Below, one piece after another: positions 9,216 through 17,709 of a stretch of 19,487 nt of DNA. The DNA is taken from the NCBI GenBank assembly GCA_027596945.1, contig JADGJH010000398.1, positions 1-19,487 on the forward strand, written 5' to 3'. The notes under the pieces are model-generated. The model saw nothing but the letters and a program-made list of their open reading frames with translations. It was not told the origin of the DNA and did no database searches. The position numbers and the translations under genes were made by a program. Origin of the DNA: Physocladia obscura. Lineage: Eukaryota; Chytridiomycota; Chytridiomycetes; Chytridiales; Chytriomycetaceae. How positions within the stretch are numbered: the stretch's first letter is position 1; each line of letters begins with the position of its first letter.

Positions 9216-9442
9216 GGAGAAGTAGGTTCTACTGTATTTGTGGAAGGTGATATAGTGGAAGAGATTGCTGCCAAGATATGGGTTCTATCATTGGAACGGT
9301 GACTGTTGGAGATACTGGTAAGTATGCATTAGATAAGAGTGAGGTTCATTTTGAAAAGCTTGGTCACTTTGTTGAGCTGAGCAAAGGTTCCAGCAGATAC
9401 TCATTTGGTGCCGGTAAGTAACTCATTTGGTGCTGGTAAGTA
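9178..9442 (+). pseudogene. Unidentified broken coding remnant with splice-donor-like sites
   Basis: From 9178 one frame reads LVPAVKTF...VGSTVFVEGDIVEEIAAK. Near 9272 the sense continues in another frame (MGSIIGTVTVGDTG, then KSEVHFEKLGHFVELS) to a TAA at 9419-9421. The composition looks protein-like, yet one frameshift is needed. GGTAAGTA donor-like sites occur at 9319, 9413 and 9435. I do not recognise the family. It could belong to the same viral insertion as the D5 fragment or to a host exon; nothing here decides that. Confidence 0.35.
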
Positions 9443-9450
9443 ACTCATTT
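9399..9450 (+). repeat. 22-base direct repeat carrying GGTAAGTA
   Basis: A 22-base unit (CTCATTTGGTG and GGTAAGTA are its key parts) is present at 9399-9420 and 9421-9442, followed by eight bases of a third copy. The two full copies differ at one base. Each carries a perfect 5' splice-site consensus. Confidence 0.85.
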
Positions 9451-9660
9451 ATTAAATTAATACCTCTCCCTTAAATATACTTAAAACAAATAGCAATCCA
9501 AGTAAATGTGATACCACTAACGGCTGCAATTCTTTGAAACTTCATGAAGTCAGAAGAAGCAGTCCAATGTAATATATTTGTTTACTCTTTGCTGTTGTTC
9601 ACAACAAAAGATTGGGACAAATTTAACAACAAAGTTCTGATTTTACCTGCAAATAGCTGA

Positions 9661-9934
9661 GACCGTTCTGGAGCCCCTAACAAAGCCATAATTGCAAAAA
9701 TTATTGCGAAACTCCATGTCAAGCATCCACACTACAAAGCCCAAGCATTTATTTGGCGTGATTGGGCGAATCAGCTACTTGCAACTTGCAACTGTACCTG
9801 TTCATGAAATGACTGCTGCTATTTCTGGTGAGCTTCCAGAAAATTTAGCGTTTCTATTTGGTGAGCAAGCTGTAGATCCTGGGGAGCTTCATCGCATCAG
9901 TGAATCAATCGTTATTGTGGAGAATGTGTTGTAA
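9661..9934 (+). pseudogene. Unidentified coding remnant with one frameshift
   Basis: Two overlapping frames together suggest one broken protein. The first (9661-9804) reads DRSGAPNKAIIAKIIAKLHV, then YKAQAFIWRDWANQLL and a stop. The second reads through to 9934 with VPVHEMTAAISGELPENLAF, then FGEQAVDPGELHRISESIVI. A shift near 9780 would join them. The piece ends at TAA 9932-9934, followed by an AATAAATAT signal-like string. No ATG or clear acceptor fixes its start. I do not recognise the family; a transposon or viral protein is possible given the neighbours. Confidence 0.3.
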
Positions 9935-10073
9935 AATAATAAATATACCTTTATTTATATCCCATTGCAGTCACATTTATGGCTGATTCTTTATGTGCAA
10001 TCTGAGGATCAAATTGTTTAGTGCTTGCATAGCCACATGCCAAATGTGCGATAGTCTTGTTCCACCATCAGTG

Positions 10074-10199
10074 AAAGGCCACCTGTGCCTCATCAAGAAA
10101 AGAGAGTGGTGTTTCCATAAAATATTCAACCAACCATTGCTTTTGAAATGCCAAGAATTTTTGTTTGACTGTGCTGGTGATTTTTTGGTTGAATGTACT
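10074..10199 (-). pseudogene. Tc1/IS630-like transposase N-terminal remnant, copy A
   Basis: 126 bases align without a length change to 18698-18823. On the minus strand both copies encode STFNQKI, QKQW..EYF.E and FLD(E/K)AQVAF. The FLDEAQ stretch resembles the segment just before the catalytic core of Tc1/IS630-type transposases (helix-turn-helix linker, 'P..FLDEIQ..L'). Copy A is open in this segment, while copy B has an in-frame stop. The catalytic core expected to follow (leftward) is missing here. The family assignment rests mainly on copy B, which keeps part of the catalytic domain. Confidence 0.5.
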
Positions 10200-10427
10200 G
10201 TTTAATTTGAATTGACTGATATCCATCGTGTTATTGTGCAGTCTGATTTGTTGTAGATAGCAGTGACTCACTTGGCTGACATTTAATGAAAGTAGTAGTT
10301 ATAAAGCGCATGTGCTCAGGTGTTTGTGCTGCTGTGTTTTGATGTAGCTTGTAAACAAAGGGCATCCATGCTTGCTTAATTTTTTTCAAACAACTTAGAA
10401 AGACATTTTCGAGAAAAACAACAATTA

Positions 10428-10647
10428 GAGAGATTTTGCAAAAAAGAATTCCTTGTGAGAATTCACTGTGGGACCACAGGAAATTCCTTAAAACAAAGTT
10501 TGACAAAACAAATACCCAATGCTTAAATGAAGAAGTATTTTATAAGGATTTCTGATAAGGATTTTGTTTCATTAAGAGGAATTCTAAGAACTTCATGTAG
10601 TCTCACAGTGAATTCTCACAAGGAATTCCTTTTTGCAAAATCTTTCC
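10428..10647. mobile_element. MITE-like element with ~52-base terminal inverted repeats, copy A
   Basis: The left end (from 10431, AGATTTTGCAAAAAAGAATT) and the reverse complement of the right end (10643 inward, AGATTTTGCAAAAAGGAATT) match over 52 bases with four differences. The repeats contain CCTTGTGAGAATTCACTGTG. The interior is about 110 bases and non-coding. A related copy is at 17710-17910. TA dinucleotides flank both ends nearby, as for Tc1/mariner-type elements, but the exact target duplication is not clear. It lies 230 bases from a transposase remnant and may be a non-autonomous derivative of the same family. Confidence 0.75.
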
Positions 10648-10811
10648 AATATTTGAACTTTTTTTTTTTTATTTAAAAAATAAAGTCCCTTTTTATAGTG
10701 AAACAACTTTACCCAAAAATCTCAAAACGGGTGATATGAAAAATAGTGAAATCAAAAATGAAAAAGAGTAATGAAGGATTTTCGTGAAAAATTTGAGAAG
10801 TAGACCAAAAA

Positions 10812-11167
10812 TTGTTAACGCAAGACGGTACCCTCGGGCTTGAGGAATGCGCCGGCCTCCTTGAACAGGCTCCAGACTTGGACGTTCTCAACGACCAAAT
10901 CGAACATGTCGGCCTCGCCAAGCTCGCGGCCGACGTCGACGGCGCGGTAGCCGAGCACGGCGGCTGCTTGCGGGCGCAGCTGCGGCGAGCGGCGCGAGGC
11001 AGCGCAGGGCCGTGGCGCCGCACGTCGGCAGCGCGGCGGCGTGGACCGCAGACACGGCGTCGGGCACGCGCACCGCCCACTCGCCAACCGCGTACTGCGC
11101 GAGGGCCCCGTGGCGCGCGCCGTACGTGGTTGCCGATGCGCGCCGCAACCACCTCGAACCCCAACAA
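10812..11167 (-). pseudogene. Very GC-rich broken medium-chain dehydrogenase/reductase fragment
   Basis: Read on the minus strand, three frames carry consecutive pieces of a medium-chain dehydrogenase (quinone oxidoreductase/alcohol dehydrogenase superfamily). First GFEVVAARIGNHV, then YGARHGALAQYAVGEWAVRV and HAAALPTCGATALRCLAPL, the segment that precedes the nucleotide-binding fold. Then YRAVDVGRELGEADMFDLVV, VENVQVWSLFKEAGAF and LKPEGTV. The Gly-rich NAD(P)H-binding loop that should lie between the last two pieces is deleted, and at least two frameshifts are present, so it cannot work. Base composition is sharply different from everything around it: 51 of 60 bases at 10981-11040 are G or C. 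The edges are abrupt, with AT-rich DNA on both sides. Transfer from a GC-rich genome, followed by decay, or an assembly artefact are both possible. Confidence 0.65.
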
Positions 11168-12075
11168 CAGATTGAGAGGCTTCTACCTTGACATAGCAAC
11201 AGTGAAAACTGCAATGAGCAGGAACATCTGACAATTTTCAGCCTCAACAGGAAACACTTTAGTTTATGTGAAATGGCACAACTGACAAAATCGCAATGCG
11301 CAGGCAAATAAGTTACAGGAAAATCTAACAATTGTCACAAACCTGGTCACAAAAAGTGCAGACTGTCGGTGTTATAGGGCACTAACATGGTTTGATATTT
11401 ATTCCTTTTTTTTTTTTTAATAGAATATTGATTGATGGCAATTGTTAAAGAAACCCAACTTCCTGTGTGTTTCAGTGAAAACTGCAAACATCACACAAAT
11501 ATAATAAAATTCCAATTTATACCCCTTCATAATGAAACATCTTCTTAAACTAAAAATGCTGCTACTTCATTTTACCTTTAGCCACTCTGAACCTTTTTGT
11601 TGTTTCATATTTGTTTAATCCCCTAACACCCAACCAACTTAACCATACAATTCTGCACCTTGTGGACAGCTCAGGAATATCTAAATTCTGATATTGGATA
11701 TAATGAAAGGATGAGTAGGAGTTAATGTGAATGATTAATATTATTAATGGTTTTTTTAGTCTTTATGGATCATGAAAAAAAATGAAAAAAAAAATTTTTT
11801 TTAAAGCCCTTCCAATTTAACTCCACACTTGAAACTCAAAAAAAACCTATTCTTGATTTCTCAACAGTAACAACAACTCAAAAGGCCAAAAAATAAGACT
11901 AAATCAAAGTTCATTAAAATGATCTTTATTGTGAAATTTTGAATGTAATCTTTTTGGAAACCTCCTTTCTTCTTTCTCAATTGGTCTGGAAATTTTATAT
12001 ATTCTTCTTTGTACTGTGTTGTATTTGACTCTTTACCTTGGCATTATTGTATTATATATCTATAATTATTTATTA
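11168..12075. other. AT-rich stretch without a recognisable gene
   Basis: Homopolymer tracts occur at 11406-11420 and 11775-11803. Short similar phrases (GAAAACTGCAA; CAATG.GCAGG) recur at 11200-11330 and 11475. The last 60 bases resemble intron sequence ending in TTTATTAG at 12076, just before an open exon-like region. Nothing else is supported. Confidence 0.45.
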
Positions 12076-12076
12076 G

Positions 12077-12434
12077 ACTGCCAAGTCGCATTCCCGTTGA
12101 TGTGGAATCATGGCTCAGCACCCAGAAAGAGGACGCAATTAACTTGGAAGTTGCACTTGACGCTACAAATCTGGAAGTCCGCTATACAAAGTCTGTGGCC
12201 ATTTTTGAGTCAACTCGAGCCCAGGCTGATTTGAAGAGCCAAATTAACTTACTTTCTGAGGAGCAGTCAAAAAGGAAACCTAAAATTGTTTCTCCTTTGA
12301 AAGATGCTAGTTTCAAAGATGTTTGCTGTACAACAAACCTTCATGTAATTAAACAAGCAACTTCGCCAAATCCACGTACAAATTTTCCTGGAGAATTTCT
12401 GCTTGATCATGTTGGTTCTTCTTTTATTATGTAA
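12077..12434 (+). CDS. Candidate orphan terminal exon of an unknown protein
   Basis: An open frame of about 118 codons follows a splice-acceptor-like TTATTTATTAG. It reads LPSRIPVDVESWLSTQKEDA and DLKSQINLLSEEQSKRKPK, ending ...LDHVGSSFIM and TAA at 12432-12434. There is no in-frame ATG except the last codon, so it can only be a 3'-terminal exon or a fragment. Composition is normal for a soluble, partly helical charged protein. No upstream exon could be identified in the preceding 900 bases and no family is recognised. It may be a stranded host exon, given the transposon debris on both sides. Confidence 0.35.
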
Positions 12435-12586
12435 TCTGAACTAATCACGCATTAAAATAGTATTTAAATTCATCCTATGTAAAAGCATTCTAAAATTCTA
12501 AATTAGAATCTAATTAGAATCTGAATCGCCAAAGTCTGATAAAATAATAGTGTAAATAATAGAGATAATATAACCAATATTTTACC

Positions 12587-12722
12587 AGACATTCTCTGCT
12601 AACTTCACATTAATTTGAACAATGAAAAAGAACTAGCAAGTTAAATATAAACTTGGAAAACTCTGAAAGTAATCATGAGCATGTTTTCAATCACTTTTGA
12701 TTGAATTTAGCAGAGAACGTCT
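12587..12722. mobile_element. Small MITE-like inverted-repeat element
   Basis: AGACATTCTCTGCTAA at 12587-12602 is the reverse complement, with one mismatch, of TTAGCAGAGAACGTCT at 12707-12722. The 136-base unit is non-coding. It ends about 30 bases before the truncated copia element. No convincing target-site duplication is visible and no second copy was found in the window. Confidence 0.6.
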
Positions 12723-14139
12723 AATAAAAAAAACAGTATCATAAGTTCTCACTACTCTTGTATGGATTACATCAATCTGCAAAGGAATGGAATGATGTGC
12801 TCACAGAGTATCTTATAAAGAAAGGATACACACAAAGTAAGAAAGAAATGTGTTTATTCTACAAACTGAACAAGGCAGCAAATGTATATGTGTTTGTCTA
12901 TGTTGATGATTTCCTATTTATGTCTTCAAAAAAGGAATTACTTGAAGAATTAAAGAATGAAATGAAATCATGGTTTGAAATAAAAGATCTTAGTGATGCA
13001 AAACATATTATTGGTTTTCATTATGAGAAAATTAATAATGAAAAGTATGATGGTTCTTGGATTGGGCAAGAACAATAAACTAAAGAATTCTTGATAAAAA
13101 TTAAAATGTAGAATTGAGAAGGAAATGGGAACTATTGAGATTAAGAAAAATCTAATGATGGTAGGATGGGAACATGATATAAACAGCCCACTTCTAAGCA
13201 AGGAGAAAACTAGTGAATATAGATCAGCAGTGACAAGACCACTTGTTGTGTTTGCAACACACTTGATATCACAATACCAAAATAATGCTAGAGAAGAAGT
13301 AGATTGGAAAGCATTACTGCATTTATGTAGAGACTTGCGTGGTATTTTATGACTGTATTTCCAACAAAAGAATCTATGGATGAATGGTTGAATGAAGAAT
13401 CAAATAGGTTGTCTGGATTTGAAGATACTAGCTTTGCAATAGAAAAGGGGAGGAAATCTAGATCTGGATTTCTTTTCATGATGGCTGGTGGTGTAACATC
13501 ATGGTATAGTAAGAAGTAAAGTGTAGTTGCTACATCTGCTACTGAAACTGAATTGTATGCATTTTCTGAAGTAATAAAAGAAGTTCTATGGATTAGACAT
13601 ACTTTGGAAGAGCTTAGTTATTCAATGAATGGACCAACACTTGTTGGATAAGATAGCAAGCCTACTATTGCAGTTTCAACTAATCCAAAGTATCACAATT
13701 GATGAAGCATGTCGATATTAGAAAAGAGTTTATTTGCAGCTACTTGAAAAGAAACAAAGTAGAACTACTATAGATCAAAATTGAGGATATGATTGCAGAT
13801 AGAATGCCAAAAGCCCTACCTGCTACACAAGATATAATGATCTGTACACTGATGGGAATGAGATCACTGGCAGATCTGCAATTGAAAAGTCCTGTTCAAG
13901 TTTTCTCAGACCAAAAATTCTGAGATTGCTGGCTGGAATGAAATTTTTTTGTGATTGTGACTTTTAATTTTAAGGATAGTCATTTCCTTTTTGTCCTATT
14001 AAGGTTTTGGGTTTTAGTGGGTAGAACTAGTCCCACACTGTTTGTATATATTTTCATTTTAGATGCAGTTATATATATATATATATATATGGATATAGAA
14101 TTTAGTTATTACAAATAGCAGTGTATCATAATGCTCACC

Positions 14140-14150
14140 TTGAGGGGAGG
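14140..14150 (+). other. Polypurine tract of the copia element
   Basis: TTGAGGGGAGG sits immediately before the TGTTA start of the LTR, the usual place for the plus-strand primer of copia elements. Confidence 0.85.
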
Positions 14151-14453
14151 TGTTAAGTATTTGATATTCAAGCTGAACATGGACACATAATTTTATTCAC
14201 TAGCAATTACATAATGGAAGAGATCTTTCCTTTTTACCAAAGATCATCATTCTGTTTTTGTCTCTAAATACTATGAGTGAAATTGGGAATATGTGAGCAA
14301 ATAGGAATGTGGGATGAGGGAGAAAGAGCAAGTTTTGATTTTTCATCGTGTGGAATTTTCTTTGTTGAATAAAATAATAATTTAATGTCTAAAATAAAAT
14401 TGCTCATACTCTTTAACTGTAAAATAGTGAAAGTTGAAATGCAGACTTTAACA
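14151..14453 (+). repeat. 3' LTR of the copia element
   Basis: The 303-base interval begins TGTTAAGTA and ends CTTTAACA, short inverted ends with the canonical TG...CA. The start is fixed by the adjacent polypurine tract; the end is inferred from the inverted TTAACA. No partner LTR is present in the window, as expected for a 5'-truncated copy. Confidence 0.75.
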
Positions 14454-14972
14454 GGATCAATATTTTTATATTAAAAAAATATCAATGTAAAAGGCAATAG
14501 AGCTTAAAATGACAGTATCCGAGAATCTGGAAAGTTTCAGATTTTTCAAGCACTCAAAAAAATATTGTACCAACAAATAACCTTGTTTTTCACAGAGAAT
14601 GGAACAGTTGCTGTTGAGACAGCAAGCAGAAGACCTAATCAAGGTTGAAATGCAATTTTTTTCAAACTCTGTGGTGAGTGAAGTTTGATTCAAAGTTTCT
14701 TTTTATTTTCATTGAAATTTCATGCAATTTGACAACATCATTCCTTCTGTTTTAAAAGTCTTCAGCAGACCATGACAGTTTATAAAGTAGAGAATAGATA
14801 CTTACTGTATTTTACTTTAGCCCAGCGACTAGGACAATCCATTCAAAATTGCTATTGTACCATCAGTAGTTCGTATTATAAATGCAGTATGTATTAAAGG
14901 CAAGTTCAAGAATTGATATCTGTATCTTTGTTCTTCAGAAAGTCTCTGATTATCAGAATTTTTGGTATTCAA
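14454..14972. other. Spacer upstream of the KIAA0930 homologue
   Basis: It should contain that gene's promoter and 5' UTR. A 78-base exon-like stretch at 14596-14673 sits between TTTTTCACAG and GTGAGT; only one frame is open through it (MEQLLLRQQAEDLIKVEMQF). It cannot be joined in frame to the downstream gene with the visible splice sites, so it may be a relic. Confidence 0.4.
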
Positions 14973-16610
14973 ATGGCACACAATTCAATACCTTCAATCC
15001 TCACGCGGCTGTTTGAGCTCAACCTGCAGCACGCACACGACCACATTGGGCGCACTGACGACGACGACGATCTCAGTGCCGAGTATGTGATTCCGGAGAA
15101 TCCAAACACAAACACAAATACAAAGCGCACAAGTAGAATGGTGAAGGACGAAGAGGCCAAATGGATGCTCCTGTTTGTCGAGTTTTTCCTTCCCGAATCA
15201 ACTCTGTATGATGATCTACTATTTTTTGTATCCGACGAAAATGATGTATTGGTGAAACGGAAGGTGTCTGGCGGAAAAATGCCTAGCTTGGACGAAAAGG
15301 TTTCTTGATACAGGTTTTCCCCACGATTTTCTAATTTTAACACAAACCGAATATATTGTGCCAGATCAACTGGATGGAAACATTTTTTCTGAACCTAATT
15401 GTGCAAATGCATTGCTCTCTGACTGTATCTGTTTGTAAGCGCGATTCTTCATTGTCCAAACGTAAGTTTTCAACATCCGAGCGTGTTTTGGGCGGTGCTT
15501 CAAATACTTCTTCACCGATACCGACATCCACGCAAAACACGCAAAATGCAAAAACTAAAATGATCGCTTTGCGTCGAGTTACTAAAAAAGTTTACGCTGC
15601 CCCTTACAAATCGCGAATGGACGTGAAAGATGCTTTTATGAATGAGTGTGCTTATCCGCTTGTGTATTATACTGTCAATGATTATGAATCTACGGACTTG
15701 CAGTTACATATTCAAGAGCGAGAGTATTTGTGTGTTGAATTGAGTGTGCTGGTACCTGCCCCGTTAGGCGATGTTTTAGAAAACGAATTAGACTATTCAT
15801 CATCGGTTCCGATTTCGCCCCCTGTATCAGTAGACTCGGCTCCATTTCCTATTCCTGATGGATTCAAGAAGGTTGTCTTATTTCAGGTGAGTAATTAAAT
15901 TGTTTTCGCGAAAACTAAAATATATTTTGCAGGGCGCGGTACCGTATACTGCCTTGTTAGATATTTTTCTTCAAAAGGGAAGTACCTCATCGGCTTCGAA
16001 TGTTGCAGCTTCGCGGAGAACGAGCAAAGATTGGGGAAATCTTGCAAATAATAAAGGTCGAGAGAAAACTGAACGCACAGAATATATTATGATGCGTGGT
16101 CCACGCGGAAAAGGAGTTTGTCAGGTTTGAAATTTATTTGTTTCATAGTTTTCTTGTTGTCCATGTTTACTTTAGTTTGTAGGTTGCGATTTGTGAAAAT
16201 ATATTATCTGGACCTGATGATTTGGATACAACACCGTCGAATTCTTGGACAAATTCTTATACAGTCGGTACTAGCGCCAGCAGTCCCGCACCTTCCTCGT
16301 TACTCAATATTCTTGGTGGAACAGTCCGTACTGGGATAAGTATATTACGGAACGGAATTTCTGCGACACTTGGAGACGGAGAATCTGGTTCTCCTTCAAA
16401 TTCAAACGGCAGTCTCAGCAATTCCCCATTTGCAGATTTTCGGAAACCTGAAGCTTTAAAATGCAGCATGACGTATGTGAATGTTCCCTGGCACTCGATA
16501 ATCAGGTATTTTTGGCCTTATATCTTGGAGTATAAATTTCTCATGTCTTTATATCTGTGTTTCTTGATTGTAGTGATCTTGTTTCCGCAAGGGAGACGGG
16601 ATTGGTTTAA
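14973..16610 (+). CDS. KIAA0930 / DUF2045 family homologue (5 exons)
   Basis: Predicted 466-aa protein of a conserved family without an established biochemical function. Exons: 14973-15299, 15365-15886, 15933-16124, 16183-16505, 16574-16610; introns of 65, 46, 58 and 68 bases are GT-AG, and the spliced frame is open. Family landmarks appear in order: INWMETFFLNLIVQM (from residue 110; human KIAA0930 has a similar W-E...LNLI-Q segment), then VSVCKR, YLCVELSV, KKVVLFQGAVPYTALLDIF (about 276-295), MMRGPRGKG (about 337-345), MTYVNVPWHSI, and a short C-terminus DLVSARETGLV. Matching in both halves and at the very C-terminus supports all five exons. Lineage-specific features are an acidic DDDDD and NTNTNT stretch near the N-terminus and a Ser-rich linker (about 360-440). 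The ATG at 14973 is the first in frame after a stop-containing leader; a further 5' exon cannot be excluded. The next gene starts 50 bases after the stop. Confidence 0.88.
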
Positions 16611-16660
16611 TAGTATCCTCTTTTTTTTTGATAAAGAGTTTTCGTTTTTGCTTCAAAAAA

Positions 16661-17333
16661 ATGTTTGCTGTCAGTCGAAAGGTTATGCAAACAGCAACAT
16701 TGAAAGTGGGAACAACAGCAACTTCGACAGTTTCGATGACTACGATCACTCGTGGATTTGCAGGGCTGAGTTTGGGCCGTGTTTCGGGATTGGGATCGGG
16801 ATTATCGATGATGTTAACTAAAACTGGATGGCCAGCATCGCAATTCGGTGTTGTACTCGTTTCGGTGCGTCGAGGAAACGCCGGCACAAAAAAGAAGAAG
16901 TTGCGTCCCGTTCAACTGCGAAATGCCGGTAAGCTAAGAATTTTGGTTTACCCTTTGTTTCTCTCATCCAGCAAAACTCGCCGTAGTCAAGGTGGCCAGC
17001 AAGCGTAAGGGTAAACATTATAAACTCAAGAATCACCGTGGCGCTGTTTCCAGGTTTTTTTATTTCTATTTCCCCTTTCTCTCTTTCGTTAGGAAAGACG
17101 GTTGAGAAATTGAATTGCATCTGACAACACTATTTTACAGATGGCTGATCAAGTCGCCAAAATACGCTCGCGGAGTTTTATTCAAACGCGCTCAAGCTGG
17201 AAATTCTCACTTGAACCGAAAGAATCGTGCATGGAAATCTCGCAGTAAGCGCCAACGCGTTACGGCAAATTCGCAACAGAATAAACTGCTGAAAAAACTC
17301 ATTCCATATTATCGTAGAAAATATATGCGATAA
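16661..17333 (+). CDS. Mitochondrial large-subunit ribosomal protein bL35m (3 exons)
   Basis: Predicted 180-aa precursor of bL35m, which binds 23S-type rRNA in the mitochondrial large subunit. Exons: 16661-16928, 16972-17053, 17141-17333; introns of 43 and 87 bases start GT and end AG. The first 60 or so residues are rich in Thr, Ser, Ala and Arg with almost no acidic residues, as expected for a mitochondrial targeting peptide. The bL35 core starts near residue 96: ASKRKGKHYKLKNHRGAVSR spans exon 2 and the second junction, then FKRAQAGNSHLNRKNR and a basic C-terminus KLLKKLIPYYRRKYMR. Bacterial bL35 has about 65 residues, so the long N-terminus is the organellar extension. The ATG at 16661 is the first in a favourable position; an in-frame codon series upstream lacks an ATG. 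The promoter must overlap the end of the KIAA0930 homologue, since only 50 bases separate them. Confidence 0.92.
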
Positions 17334-17336
17334 AAC

Positions 17337-17342
17337 AATAAA
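17337..17342 (+). terminator. Polyadenylation signal of bL35m
   Basis: AATAAA begins four bases after the stop codon and is the nearest canonical signal. Further A-rich sequence follows. This would give a very short 3' UTR. Confidence 0.5.
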
Positions 17343-17371
17343 TTAAATACAATTACAATAATTTCACAAAT

Positions 17372-17680
17372 TTGATCCAAAGTTGGGTAATACAGAAGAC
17401 AACAGTAGAAACTTTTCTCTCAAGCGACACTGAATATGTTGGAAGTTTTGAGGTTGATGAAGAGCCTTCATATATGCAGACACAACAGGTTCATTTCCAA
17501 TATTCGGCTGAAATCGAAGAGTCTGTCAATCGATATCACACAATGCTATATTCCATTTCAAAATACAATATTCTGTCTCTCAATCGCACTGTGTTGAATT
17601 GTATCCTTGCCAATGCACCAATAATTATCCGCATAGTCACAATGTCTAATTGTACCATGAAGTCTTCTATTGTACAATAA
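17372..17680 (+). pseudogene. Possible second copia RNase H remnant
   Basis: The reading begins QSWVIQKTTVETFLSSDTEY followed by V. It resembles the copia RNase H motif S-W-x-S-K-K-x-T-V-A-x-S-S-T-E-A-E-Y. Downstream residues no longer match the family. There is no ATG at the 5' end. The similarity is short, so chance is possible, but the gene-poor, transposon-rich setting fits a relic. Confidence 0.35.
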
Positions 17681-17709
17681 TTATCAACTGAAAGTTTTTC
17701 TGAATAATT

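Larger units (their letters stand above)
12749..14453 (+). mobile_element. 5'-truncated, decayed Ty1/copia LTR retrotransposon
   Basis: Three parts of a copia pol gene occur in the right order. Reverse transcriptase at 12752-13078 has LLYGLHQSAKEWNDVL and the catalytic YVDD at 12899-12910. The region linking RT to RNase H at 13200-13352 reads YRSAVTRPLVVFATHLISQY and DWKALLHLCRDLRGIL. RNase H at 13433-13830 reads RSGFLFMMAGGVTSWYSKK, ATETELYAFSEVIKE, then NPKYHN...KHVDIRKEF and ADRMPKALP. The frame is broken by stops (for example TAA at 13517-13519 right after YSKK, where the family usually has Gln) and by a loss between RT and the linker. gag, protease, integrase and the 5' LTR are missing. 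The 3' end is intact, with a polypurine tract and an LTR. Confidence 0.92.

Noticed and set aside
10812..11231. Long Arg/Ala-rich frames on both strands of the GC-rich island, as genes in their own right
   Set aside because: High GC removes stop codons in every frame. Only the pieces that match medium-chain dehydrogenases in order, on the minus strand, carry information, and they lie in different frames.
14071..14090. (AT)10 microsatellite
   Set aside because: An ordinary simple repeat within the non-coding 3' part of the copia element; no regulatory role is indicated.
16549..16887. Minus-strand frame opposite the bL35m first exon
   Set aside because: Shadow of a gene with clear family motifs and consistent splice sites on the plus strand.
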